Both the position numbers and the translations under genes were made by a program. Shown piece after piece: positions 34,165 to 42,443 of a DNA stretch of 64,000 nt (its first letter is position 1; each line of letters starts with the position of its first letter). Location: positions 1 through 64,000 of the forward strand of contig JANPDL010000036.1 in NCBI GenBank assembly GCA_031431475.1, in the 5' to 3' direction. Source of the DNA: JADCCX01 sp031431475. GTDB lineage: Bacteria > Pseudomonadota > Alphaproteobacteria > Rhizobiales > Beijerinckiaceae. The notes beneath the pieces were generated by a model. It ran no database searches. It was not told the DNA's origin and worked only from the letters and a program-made list of their open reading frames with translations.

Positions 34165-35430
34165 CTATTGCGTGAGCATCGACTGACCGGCTGGACCGAC
34201 ACCTGTCGGGACTGGAATATCGGTCGAGCCATAATTTGTGTTCAGCACCATGGTCGGGCCTTCCGACAGTGTAAACCGGCGCGCGACGACAACGGTATAG
34301 GCCGACTTGTCTGCAACGGCTGAGTTGGCACCGATATGCAGACGACCCTGTGGCAGATAGATCGTCCCCAGAAGCGTCCGTGCATCGTTGCTCAGAATAT
34401 CAAATTGCTGGCCAAGCGGATTGGCGCGATCTTCGCTGATCAACAATCCTGCCATGTCGCCCGCCTTCGGTGCCGTGAGAGAAACTGATGAAGCGGTATC
34501 AAACTTCATGGTAGCATTTTTGCCCTTGAAGTGGAGACCGACATTGATGCCTTCAAGTGTCGCGCCACCGGTCACGACAAGGGGGCCATCCTTGAAGATG
34601 AAGACGCCGGGCGAGAACGTCACCCGCGCGGCATTTGTCAATGTCAGCCCGCCGCAATAGGTGCCGGGAGAAAGGCTCAGCATCGAACCCTTCACAACCA
34701 TCGCAGTGGCGGTGCAACTCGATGCGGCGGGCTGCTTGCGCTGCGCCAGCGGATCAGGAATCACCGGGCAATCGGTTTTGGGTTCCGGCAAGAAACTGCC
34801 TGGGCCGGGACTGCTCTTGCCACCGGCCGAGCAGATGAAGGCAGCTTTCATGACGGCACTGTTCTTCGCCATCAGGCCATTGGGCATTTTAGAATTCGAA
34901 TAGACCGCACATTCCGGTGCGCTGAGTTTGGCGCTCTTGTCCATCTCTATGGTGGAGGTGGCGTTCTGATCCAGTCCGACAACGCAAACGGGCGCACCGC
35001 CGACCATCTTCGCGGTAGCCGTCGTCGCAATTTCGGTTGCGGACCGGCCTGTTATTCCGGGAAAGAAGCTGAGTACTGAAGTCGAGACACGAACTGTCAC
35101 AGACTTGTTCGCCGTATCCACTGACGGAGTTACCTGCACCGTTTCCTTGCTACCCGCCAAAGCGCTGTTGGCGTGGTTCTGCGCGGCCTGGATGATGATG
35201 CTTGAACTGGCATTGCCCAGCCTGAATTCGCGGACTGCCGCCAGCGCGGATGCGTCGGCAATGCTTTGCAGGCGTGTCCGCTGCGTTGAGATATTCGAAT
35301 AATCCACTGCCACGCTGGACCCCACGGCCAGCCCGCCCAGCGCCAACGCGAAGGGAAGAGCCACTCCGCCACTCTGGTCATGGCATACCAAATTTATCAT
35401 ACGCTTGAAATGAGGCCAGAGTTTACGCAT
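34165..35430 (-). CDS. TadG-like Flp-pilus/surface protein
   Basis: 421 residues. A short cytoplasmic start is followed by one N-terminal hydrophobic segment (VALPFALALGGLAVGSSVAV) and DYSNISTQRTRLQSIADASA, the hallmark of TadG/TadE-like proteins (Tad_N). The rest is an extracytoplasmic Thr/Ser-rich beta domain with paired cysteines. Tad proteins take part in Flp pilus assembly, but no other tad/cpa genes are in the window, so this is an orphan. It starts 8 bp inside the 3' end of the response regulator gene, so the two are probably co-transcribed. Confidence 0.8.
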   Translation of the reverse strand: MRKLWPHFKRMINLVCHDQSGGVALPFALALGGLAVGSSVAVDYSNISTQRTRLQSIADASALAAVREFRLGNASSSIIIQAAQNHANSALAGSKETVQVTPSVDTANKSVTVRVSTSVLSFFPGITGRSATEIATTATAKMVGGAPVCVVGLDQNATSTIEMDKSAKLSAPECAVYSNSKMPNGLMAKNSAVMKAAFICSAGGKSSPGPGSFLPEPKTDCPVIPDPLAQRKQPAASSCTATAMVVKGSMLSLSPGTYCGGLTLTNAARVTFSPGVFIFKDGPLVVTGGATLEGINVGLHFKGKNATMKFDTASSVSLTAPKAGDMAGLLISEDRANPLGQQFDILSNDARTLLGTIYLPQGRLHIGANSAVADKSAYTVVVARRFTLSEGPTMVLNTNYGSTDIPVPTGVGPAGQSMLTQ

Positions 35431-35857
35431 TGCGGATGGCCTTGTGGGCGCGCAGCAAGAACTTCACCTGATGACTGAGCAAACGCCAGTTTACAGGCTT
35501 GCACATGAACGATGTCGCACCTGCATCATAAGCGCGGTCAATCGAAGCTATGTCCTCGCGGCCGGTGATAACGATGATCGGGAGATTGTCGTAGTGGGGA
35601 TCGGTTCTCAATGCCCGGACCATGTCGATGCCGTTCATCCCCGGCATATCGACATCGATCAGGGCAATATCGAAATGGCAACTCTCAAGCTGGGCCAGAC
35701 CTGCCTCGGCTGAGTCAGCTGTCACCACCGATGTCCCCGGTGCCCCCAGATAGACCGACGCAAACTCACGATGAATCGGATCATCATCCACTGCAAGGAT
35801 GGTGATTTCGCCGAGCGCGACGAAACTGAACCGTTGATCGGATATTGTATCGAGCAC
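35423..35857 (-). CDS. CheY-like single-domain response regulator
   Basis: 144 residues from GTG 35857 with AGGGA about 7 bp upstream; the frame continues to ATG 35995 but those residues do not look coded. REC domain only: ITILAVDDDPIHREF (acidic pair), IALIDVDMPGMNGIDMVRAL (phosphoacceptor Asp), PIIVITGRED (Thr) and FMCKPVNWRLL (Lys). With no output domain it probably works by protein contact. It is divergent from the hybrid kinase at 36010, whose HPt domain is its likely phosphodonor. Confidence 0.8.
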   Translation of the reverse strand: MLDTISDQRFSFVALGEITILAVDDDPIHREFASVYLGAPGTSVVTADSAEAGLAQLESCHFDIALIDVDMPGMNGIDMVRALRTDPHYDNLPIIVITGREDIASIDRAYDAGATSFMCKPVNWRLLSHQVKFLLRAHKAIRNA

Positions 35858-36009
35858 GGAATATCCCTGGTAATTGCCCGTCGCAGACCGGGCCGTTATC
35901 CCCAACAGCAATATGCAGCAGAAAATGAAATTTACCGTTGCGGACAATCGAACAAATTTGATCCTGCAACTTCGGTCAAAGTTAACCCTGATCATGCATT
36001 CTGACGCGC

Positions 36010-38727
36010 ATGTTCAATGGTCGATTCTCCTCCATTCGCGTTCGCCTGTTGCTGCTGGTTGTGCTGTCGATCACGCTGGCACAATCCATCGCGCTGGGTC
36101 TGTCAATCTGGCAGGAGGTTACGCGTTACGCCGTCTCGAAGCGCGACACGCTGGCCTCGACCGCCGAGGTGCTCGCGGCAGCCTCGGCTCGCGCCACAGC
36201 AGAGCGCGATATCAATGCCGCCTATCAAGCCATTCGTGCGGTGGGCCGTATGGACGGCATCACCTTCGCCGGGATTGAAGGACTGGACGGAAGCCCCATT
36301 GCCGATGTCGGGGCAACCGAACAGCTCACCAGTGACCTGGTGATCCCGGACGCCGCAGCTCCCTTGTCTGCAATCGCTCTGCTGTCGAGCCGTTCCGTCG
36401 AGATCAGCGTGCCTGTCACCTTTGAAGGCAACCGTGTTGGGACCTTGCGTCTGATCGCGGATACGCGTGATCTGCCTGGTCGGCTGTGGTCGTCGGTCGG
36501 CTTCACGGGCGCGGGTGCCCTCATTGCCCTCGTCCTCGCGCTTGGCGTGGCAATGAGGATGCAGGGCAGCATCACCGGACCGTTGCGTACGCTGACAAAA
36601 GTGATGTCGCAAGTCGAGAAAAACCACGACTACTCCATCTCCCTGCCAGCGGGCGCGAAGGACGAAGTGGGAGTGCTGGTTGGCGGCTTCAACGCGATGA
36701 TCGCCGATATCCGCGAACGTGACTCCAGGCTGGCCCGGCATCTTGAACATCTCGAACGCGAGGTCGAGAACCGGACGCAGGATTTCCGCGTGGCAGCAGC
36801 GGAGGCTGAATCGGCGAACAAGGCCAAATCCGATTTTCTGGCAACCATGAGCCATGAGATCCGCACGCCGATGAACGGTATCCTCGTGATGGCTGAACTG
36901 CTGGCTGCGGCTGAACTGCCGCACCGTGCGCAACGGCAGGCAGAAGTGATCGCCCGTTCCGGCCAGAGCTTGCTGGCGATCATCAATGACATCCTTGATT
37001 TTTCCAAGATCGAGGCGGGAAAGCTGGATGTAGAATCGCTCGAAGTGGATGCGGCAGAGGCGGTCGATAACGTCATGCAGCTCTTTGCCGATCGCGCCCG
37101 GACCAAAGGGCTTGATCTGTGTTCCCGGGTTGATCTTGCCCCCTCGGCCTGTGTGATGGCCGATCCTGTTCGCCTGGGTCAGGTGCTGGGCAATCTGGTC
37201 AACAATGCGCTCAAGTTCACTGAGTCCGGAGGCGTGTCAGTCCAGATCGAACGTGACCCTTCATTGCCCGGCAGGATGACATTCAGCATCGTGGATACTG
37301 GAATAGGCATAGCCAAGGACAAGCTGGACACAATCTTCGAGGCCTTCTCCCAAGCGGACCAGACCACAACGCGTCAATACGGCGGAACGGGCCTGGGCCT
37401 TGCCATCGCCGTCAAGCTCGTGCGGGCAATGGGTGGCGAGTTGAAGGTCGATAGCGAGGTCGGCACAGGCACGCGCTTCCATTTCTCTTTGCCGGCGAAG
37501 GCAGGTAGCGATCTGGGAGATAGCCCGGTGATGCCAGCCAATGCGGGCGAGAAGCCGCTGGCCATCATCTGCCTCACCGGAGCGCAGACAAGTTCAACCG
37601 CAGCGTTCTATCTGCAATCCGCAGGATTCGACGTGATCGAAGTGGTTCCCGCCGCTCTTGCAGATTCCACTGCTGACGCAATGCTGGTTGTTGCGTCAGC
37701 TGGAAGTCTCCCGCCGGTCTTGCGCCTGAACACCATGCCGCAAGGAGGCATCGTTGCCGTTGCAAGCGCTGACGAAGATACCGGTGCGCTGCAAGCCAGC
37801 GGATTGATCGATACGACCGTCCAGTGGCCTTTGCTCCGCGAGGACTTCTCCAGAATCGTCACGGCCATGATCGAAGGTCGCTCGTTGAAAGCATCAATCG
37901 ATGTGCAAGCGTCCGTCAGGGCCATCCCTGCGATCGAGGCATTTGTCGGCTTCAAGGTGCTTGTGGCCGATGACAGCGGGGTCAACCGCGAGGTAGCGCA
38001 GGCCGCTCTTGCCAGGCTCGGTATCATGCCCGATCTGGTCACGAATGGTCAGGAAGCGCTCGATGCCGTCTTTGCCAGCCGATACGATCTCGTGTTGATG
38101 GACGGTTCAATGCCTGTGCTCGACGGCTTTGAAGCAACAAGACTGATCAGGACCCGCGAGGCAGCGGAGGGCTGTGTCCGTACGCCTGTGGTGGCTTTGA
38201 CAGCCCATGTCGTCGGAAGCGTTGCCAACGCCTGGCGAAATGCGGGAATGGACGGTGTACTCTACAAGCCGTTCACGCTTGCCAGGCTGGCGGAATGTGT
38301 GCGCAGCTTTTCGAGGCCGACAGAGGCCGAAATACTCTCTCACGCGCCCGCAGATGCGGAGTCTGGCGTAGCACCTATATGTTTGCTGGACACCAGCGTT
38401 CTGTCTGAACTGCGCGAAATGGCGTCCGGCTCTCAAGTGGTCGTGGACCGGATCATCAACCTTTACACAACGCAAGCCTCAGCGTGTCTGAAAGACCTCG
38501 CCGAAGCGTTAAAAAGAAATGATCTCGATCAGTTTGCCCGGGCTGCCCACGCGCTCAAATCGATGAGTTACAATGTTGGTGCGCGAGTCGTGGCGAATGC
38601 TGCAAGCGGGTTCGAGACTGCAGCACGACTTGAAAATCGCATTGTGCCACCAGTGGAACTTGAGAAACTGGCGATCCAGATGATGCACACGATGGCCGAG
38701 CTTGAGCAAGAACGAGCTATGGCGTGA
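36010..38727 (+). CDS. Tripartite hybrid sensor histidine kinase (HAMP-HisKA-HATPase-REC-HPt)
   Basis: 905 residues. There is an N-terminal membrane segment (LLLLVVLSITLAQSIALGLS), a periplasmic sensor of about 120 residues, a second segment near residue 165, and HAMP (MQGSITGPLRTLTKV). A coiled coil and HisKA follow, with H282 in ATMSHEIRTPMNGILVM. The HATPase has GNLVNNALKFTESGGV and GGTGLGLAIAVKLVRAMGG. A degenerate receiver-like stretch lies at about 515-625, then a true REC domain (VLVADDSGVNREV; D698 in LVLMDGSMPVLDGF; LYKPF). A C-terminal HPt domain carries H847 (ARAAHALKSMSYNVG). This is a BarA/ArcB-like phosphorelay. The signal is unknown. The divergent REC protein is a likely partner. 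Confidence 0.9.
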   Translation: MFNGRFSSIRVRLLLLVVLSITLAQSIALGLSIWQEVTRYAVSKRDTLASTAEVLAAASARATAERDINAAYQAIRAVGRMDGITFAGIEGLDGSPIADVGATEQLTSDLVIPDAAAPLSAIALLSSRSVEISVPVTFEGNRVGTLRLIADTRDLPGRLWSSVGFTGAGALIALVLALGVAMRMQGSITGPLRTLTKVMSQVEKNHDYSISLPAGAKDEVGVLVGGFNAMIADIRERDSRLARHLEHLEREVENRTQDFRVAAAEAESANKAKSDFLATMSHEIRTPMNGILVMAELLAAAELPHRAQRQAEVIARSGQSLLAIINDILDFSKIEAGKLDVESLEVDAAEAVDNVMQLFADRARTKGLDLCSRVDLAPSACVMADPVRLGQVLGNLVNNALKFTESGGVSVQIERDPSLPGRMTFSIVDTGIGIAKDKLDTIFEAFSQADQTTTRQYGGTGLGLAIAVKLVRAMGGELKVDSEVGTGTRFHFSLPAKAGSDLGDSPVMPANAGEKPLAIICLTGAQTSSTAAFYLQSAGFDVIEVVPAALADSTADAMLVVASAGSLPPVLRLNTMPQGGIVAVASADEDTGALQASGLIDTTVQWPLLREDFSRIVTAMIEGRSLKASIDVQASVRAIPAIEAFVGFKVLVADDSGVNREVAQAALARLGIMPDLVTNGQEALDAVFASRYDLVLMDGSMPVLDGFEATRLIRTREAAEGCVRTPVVALTAHVVGSVANAWRNAGMDGVLYKPFTLARLAECVRSFSRPTEAEILSHAPADAESGVAPICLLDTSVLSELREMASGSQVVVDRIINLYTTQASACLKDLAEALKRNDLDQFARAAHALKSMSYNVGARVVANAASGFETAARLENRIVPPVELEKLAIQMMHTMAELEQERAMA

Positions 38728-38776
38728 AAATTAGGGGCGCCAGCAGGAGGCCTTGATAGGTGTGTCGATAGTGGTT

Positions 38777-39736
38777 TCAGATGAGGACCCGTTCCACCTC
38801 ATCAAGCGTGATGTCGTCGCTTCGGCGGTCGTAGAGCTGGGTGGTTCGGGTGCTGGCATGGTTGGCCATTGTGGCGGCGCGTTCTAGTGTGCCGCCGTTC
38901 TTCAGGTAGGCCGTGATCCCCGTCGCCCGAAACGTGTGATTGCCGATCCTGGTGCCAATCTCGGCCTTCCGTGCCCGACGCTGGATCATTGCATAGGCAT
39001 TGGCCTGGGGGAGGGGGCTTTCGGTCAGTTGACTGGTTCCACGCCCAATCGTCCGAAACAACATCCCCTTCGGATCGTCCCGTAAGTTGCACCCGTCCAG
39101 ATACGCCGTCAGGCATTCTTCAAGTTTGTGGTGACAGGGCATCTCGTGCTGCTTGTCGCCCTTCTCCTGGAGCCTGACCCACAGACGGCGGTTCTGGGTG
39201 TAAATGTCCTCGACCTTCATGTTCAGGGCCGCGCCGATCCGCGCGAAGGAATAAACCATCAGCCCGATCAGCGCCCGGTCGCGCAAGCCAATGGGCGTGC
39301 CGATGTCGATGCTGTCCAGGAGTGCCCGCGCTTCGTCCGGAGCCAGCACGGGCGTCTTGCCCTTCTTCACACTGTGCTTCGGCCCGCGTACGGCATTGGC
39401 CGGGTTGAACGGCAGAATCCCTCCCGTCGCCAGCCAGTCAAACATCATCCGGATCGCGGCTAGCCGCTGCTTCACCGTCGGTGCAGGGGCGTGTTGTTGC
39501 AGTTCCTCGATATAGGCGGCGACAATGAATGAGTTCACGGATGTGATGTCGGTGACGCCCCGCCTCTCCAGCCACCCCAGAAAATTCCCCACGGCCCGGC
39601 CATAGGACCGGCGGGTGTGCGGATTGCGGATGCGGGCGGTGAAGAATTCCAGGAACCGGTAGGTGGCCTTGTCGCCAGCGATCCTGATTAAAGAAGGGAC
39701 CGGGCTTATAATTCTAGTGAGGGCTGCCGTGTTCAA
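38777..39736 (-). CDS. Tyrosine recombinase/integrase
   Basis: 319 residues if started at TTG 39736 (LNTAALTRIISPVPSL), whose TTGA overlaps the upstream stop; the frame opens to 39817 but overlaps that gene. The N-terminal SAM-like core-binding domain has RNPHTRRSYGRAVGNFLGWL. The catalytic domain shows YSFARIGAALNMKVEDI (Arg), EKGDKQHEMPCH (Lys), NHTFRATGITAYL (His-x-x-Arg), MANHASTRTTQLYDRR (His and the nucleophile Tyr). All catalytic residues are present. XerC/D-like integrases of this type often sit alone in sphingomonad and rhizobial genomes. No paired att repeats are visible nearby. Confidence 0.85.
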   Translation of the reverse strand: MNTAALTRIISPVPSLIRIAGDKATYRFLEFFTARIRNPHTRRSYGRAVGNFLGWLERRGVTDITSVNSFIVAAYIEELQQHAPAPTVKQRLAAIRMMFDWLATGGILPFNPANAVRGPKHSVKKGKTPVLAPDEARALLDSIDIGTPIGLRDRALIGLMVYSFARIGAALNMKVEDIYTQNRRLWVRLQEKGDKQHEMPCHHKLEECLTAYLDGCNLRDDPKGMLFRTIGRGTSQLTESPLPQANAYAMIQRRARKAEIGTRIGNHTFRATGITAYLKNGGTLERAATMANHASTRTTQLYDRRSDDITLDEVERVLI

Positions 39737-40209
39737 CTCCGAGTGCTCCCGATATCGTCGAACATTGTGCCAAACTGCTTGAGAGCGGGGCTGGTGCCGA
39801 AGAAAATCGCCCCGCATGCGGTACGCACATATGCTCGCTCCAGTCTCGATCCCGGCGGAAATCTAAAATTCAAAGGGCTTATCCAAACGGCAGCGGCCTC
39901 TCGTGGTTCCAATTTGAATGGGAGGTTCTGCCCATCAGGAAACTTTGGCTGCATAATTGGAATCCTTCGGCCTCCTCCAATATCGAAGCCGTATTCTGCA
40001 ACTCGTATTGGAAACGCACTGAGATTCACGGCATCAATCGAGAAGCCTAACGGCTGCTGCTCCGTTGAAAAGAGGAAGGCAGGTGCAACCCTAACCCTGA
40101 CTTTTCGCTGATTGATCGTGTTCCAGGTGTTCATGATGCCAAGCACCGCACCGACGGATGCGGCGGCAATCGTGATAATGTCTTTCCAAGGTAGCTGGGA
40201 CAGGTCCAT
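39733..40209 (-). CDS. Membrane-anchored hypothetical protein
   Basis: 158 residues. One N-terminal hydrophobic segment (ITIAAASVGAVLGIMNTW) is followed by a soluble domain with regular beta-strand character (VRVRVAPAFLFSTEQQPLGF, then ISPLNFRFPPGSRLERAYVR). I recognise no family. Its stop overlaps the likely integrase start by 4 bp, so it is probably co-transcribed with the recombinase as cargo or accessory gene. Confidence 0.6.
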   Translation of the reverse strand: MDLSQLPWKDIITIAAASVGAVLGIMNTWNTINQRKVRVRVAPAFLFSTEQQPLGFSIDAVNLSAFPIRVAEYGFDIGGGRRIPIMQPKFPDGQNLPFKLEPREAAAVWISPLNFRFPPGSRLERAYVRTACGAIFFGTSPALKQFGTMFDDIGSTRS

Positions 40210-40332
40210 TGGGAGCCTTTCTATATCTGATAAAGGATATTATCGTATATAAAAGGGCTTCGGCAAGAGGGCAGGGCGCTGGCACTCTACTACCGAGAGT
40301 GAAAGCCGCCTCAACCCACCCCTGTCAGGAAT

Positions 40333-40353
40333 TGTGTTGACAATGTTAACACA
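40333..40353. promoter_or_regulatory. Palindromic operator/promoter of the toxin-antitoxin operon
   Basis: TGTGTTGACAATGTTAACAC then A is a near-perfect palindrome. It contains a consensus -35 TTGACA (40337-40342). A -10-like CATAAG at 40360-40365 is spaced 17 bp away, so transcription would begin close to the antitoxin ATG at 40371. RHH antitoxins typically bind such palindromes to repress their own operon. Confidence 0.65.
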
Positions 40354-40370
40354 GACTCGCATAAGGGGCT

Positions 40371-40661
40371 ATGGACACCCAGACCTCCACTGCTGAAGTC
40401 AACATCCACCTGCGCGCGCGGGCGGATGACCGCGACCTGATTGATCAGGCTGCCGGGCTGCTGGGCGCGAACCGTTCCCAGTTCATGCTGGCCTCGGCTC
40501 TGAAAGAGGCCAAGAATGTGCTGCTCGACCAGACCACGGTCAAGGTTGATGCCGCGACCTTCCAGAAGGTTCTGGCCTGGCTCGACGCCGAGCCCACCCC
40601 CGATGAATCCGCAGGCATGCAGCGTCTCCTGAACAGCAGGACTGACTGGGCGCGTGACTGA
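40371..40661 (+). CDS. tacA: DUF1778/TacA-type ribbon-helix-helix antitoxin
   Basis: 96 residues. The N-terminal ribbon-helix-helix reads VNIHLRARADDRDLIDQAAG, then LLGANRSQFMLASALKEAKN, as in DUF1778 antitoxins; the flexible C-terminal tail (WLDAEPTPDESAGMQRLL) would wrap and inhibit the toxin. It binds DNA as a dimer and should repress the palindrome just upstream, and it neutralises the GNAT toxin encoded by the overlapping next gene. AAGGGG lies 2 bp before the ATG, close for a ribosome site. Confidence 0.88.
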   Translation: MDTQTSTAEVNIHLRARADDRDLIDQAAGLLGANRSQFMLASALKEAKNVLLDQTTVKVDAATFQKVLAWLDAEPTPDESAGMQRLLNSRTDWARD

Positions 40662-41178
40662 TCTGGGCGGGCGGTTCACCACGCCGGTTGTGCTCGATGC
40701 CGGGCATGATCTTTCGGTCTTTGCTTCGAATGAGGCCGTTCTGGACGAATGGCTGCGTGACCGGGCGCTGGACAACATTAAACTTGGCGCAAGCCGCACC
40801 TATGTAACCTGCCTGGCAGGATCGCGCACTGTGGCCGGCTACTATGCCCTCGCCATGGGCAGCGTCCTCGGTCAGGAAGTGCCGGGCGGGATGCGGCGCA
40901 ATATGCCCCGCGTGATCCCTGCCGTGGTGCTAGGGCGTCTCGCCATCGATCAGCAGCACCAGGGCCATGGGCTCGGGGTAGTTCTTCTGAGGGATGCTGT
41001 GCTGCGCGGCATCCGTGCTGCCGGGGATGTCTCGGCCCGGTTGATGCTGGTGCATGCCCTTACTCCGGCTGCCGAGGCCTTCTATCTCAAGCACGGGTTT
41101 ACCCGCCTGCCGGGCGATGCCCCGACGCTCGCGCTCGATCTGGTCAAGTTTGCGGCTGTTGCGGCCGGACGGGCGTAG
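40654..41178 (+). CDS. tacT: TacT-type GNAT toxin (aminoacyl-tRNA acetyltransferase)
   Basis: 174 residues from GTG 40654, overlapping the antitoxin gene by 8 bp. It is a GNAT fold with LGRLAIDQQHQGHGLGVVLL as acetyl-CoA site and the conserved Tyr in AEAFYLKHGFTRLPG. Early blocks VFASNEAVLDEWLRDRAL and SRTYVTCLAGSRTVAGYYAL are typical of DUF1778-linked toxins. These acetylate the amino group of charged tRNAs and block translation. The pair is complete and looks functional. It lies next to a recombinase, a common setting for such modules. Confidence 0.88.
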   Translation: MTDLGGRFTTPVVLDAGHDLSVFASNEAVLDEWLRDRALDNIKLGASRTYVTCLAGSRTVAGYYALAMGSVLGQEVPGGMRRNMPRVIPAVVLGRLAIDQQHQGHGLGVVLLRDAVLRGIRAAGDVSARLMLVHALTPAAEAFYLKHGFTRLPGDAPTLALDLVKFAAVAAGRA

Positions 41179-41429
41179 CGCTCTCCGCCGCAATTGTGCA
41201 ACAGACTTATGTACTAGAAAAACATCATTATATCAGCGGCTTAGTTTCTCTGCATAAATCTTGAGTTGTGCACCGCAGTCATTGTCGTAGCAAAGCTGAA
41301 AATTGAAATTTCCACACAAAGCGGGCGGGCTCACGCTTTCGGCAAAGGCACGGGACGTATCAGTAGTTCTAGCACACTGGGCCCACCTAATTCGTGCATG
41401 GCGACGGCCGCCACCGAGTTCGCCTTGAT

Positions 41430-41831
41430 TTACGCCTCCGTACGCTTTGCGCGAACACCGTCTAGGCTCAAGTCTGGCGCCCCGGTTTTTGCTAGGTGGA
41501 GCAGGCCGCCAGCCATCGCAATGTTCTTCAGGAACATGAACTGCTCGATCTGATCGGCAAAGTTGCGGTGAAAGACCAGCGCTGTCACCACACAGAAGCC
41601 TGCGAGCACAAACGCTATATAGCGCACCCCCAAGCCCAGTAGCAAAGCCACTCCGGTACCGATCTCGAACGCGATGGACGGTGCCAGCAGAATGCCTGGA
41701 AGACCGAACGCCTCCATATAACCTTGGGTCGGCGCAAAGGCTCCGATCTTTCCGATACCGGATAAAATGAAAATAGCCGACATGCCGACGCGCGCAGGCA
41801 AATCTGAATGTTTAAGAATTTGGTCGAACAT
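41430..41831 (-). CDS. DoxX-family membrane protein
   Basis: 133 residues from ATG 41831, with AAGGAG upstream (the longer frame to 41906 lacks one). Four hydrophobic segments are visible, including VGMSAIFILSGIGKIGAF, GILLAPSIAFEIGTGVALLL and YIAFVLAGFCVVTALVF, the DoxX pattern. Members are small inner-membrane proteins linked to redox balance and detoxification. It follows the SnoaL-like gene by 23 bp and is divergent, with it, from a LysR regulator, which fits the common regulator-DoxX arrangement. Confidence 0.85.
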   Translation of the reverse strand: MFDQILKHSDLPARVGMSAIFILSGIGKIGAFAPTQGYMEAFGLPGILLAPSIAFEIGTGVALLLGLGVRYIAFVLAGFCVVTALVFHRNFADQIEQFMFLKNIAMAGGLLHLAKTGAPDLSLDGVRAKRTEA

Positions 41832-41854
41832 GGAATTCAGCTCCTTCTTGCAGA

Positions 41855-42331
41855 CTATTGGCGCGGCGGGTTCGTCGTGGCGAAGATGTAACGTGCAATC
41901 TTCCACTGACCGTCACTCGCTTTCGCGAAAACGAAGAGTTCCTGATTGCCTTCGGGAACACGGCCGCCTGTGGCGTTGATCGTCACGAAACCCTTGGAGC
42001 GCGTGCGGGCGAAAGCCCAATTCGGTGCAACCTGGGCGATCTCGTCGATTTCAAAACTGATCTCCAACTTGATCGCTTTGAAGACACCATCATAAGCGGC
42101 ACGAATGGCGTTTGTGCCCACATTCGGCAAGCTGTGCTGAGGCATAAACACGCCATCCGCAGTGTAGAGCGTCAGGACCGTTTTGGTATCGGACGCGTTG
42201 AGCGCGGCCTCATATGTTTTGAGGACAGTTTCAATTGCGGCACGATCGGTGTTGTGCTGAGCTGATGCGACGCCTGATGAGGCCGCAATGGTAGCCGCAG
42301 CTGCGATGACTGCTGCAAGCAAAGGTTTCAT
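41855..42331 (-). CDS. Exported SnoaL-like (SgcJ/EcaC, DUF4440-type) protein
   Basis: 158 residues. A signal peptide (MKPLLAAVIAAAATIAASSG, cleavage after ASA) precedes a cystatin-like NTF2 domain: AIETVLKTYEAALNASDTKT, LYTADGVFMPQHSLPNVGTN, AIRAAYDGVFKAIKL, ELFVFAKASDGQWKIARYIF. These domains bind or isomerise small molecules; many act as steroid- or polyketide-type isomerases, but the substrate here is unknown. It is the first gene of the operon with doxX, controlled from the palindrome at 42381-42400. Confidence 0.82.
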   Translation of the reverse strand: MKPLLAAVIAAAATIAASSGVASAQHNTDRAAIETVLKTYEAALNASDTKTVLTLYTADGVFMPQHSLPNVGTNAIRAAYDGVFKAIKLEISFEIDEIAQVAPNWAFARTRSKGFVTINATGGRVPEGNQELFVFAKASDGQWKIARYIFATTNPPRQ

Positions 42332-42380
42332 CTAATTTCTCCCTATTTGATTAGCACGTTACATTCAGAGAAAAATAGCA

Positions 42381-42400
42381 TATTCTATATTTATAGAATA
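42381..42400. promoter_or_regulatory. LysR-type operator between lysR and the SnoaL/DoxX operon
   Basis: TATTCTATA-TT-TATAGAATA is a perfect 9-bp inverted repeat in the 112-bp divergent control region, containing the T-N11-A pattern of LysR sites. A further GAATA half-site (42429-42433) lies close to the lysR start, as expected for the activation half of such regulators. Confidence 0.7.
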
Positions 42401-42443
42401 TAGGACGATTATAAGAATCACTATCCCGAATATGGAATAATAG

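Noticed and set aside
31287..39817. A genomic island from tRNA-Ser to the tyrosine recombinase
   Set aside because: No direct repeat of the tRNA 3' end was found near the recombinase, and the EAL, TadG and kinase genes look native in composition; only the first kilobase after the tRNA looks foreign.
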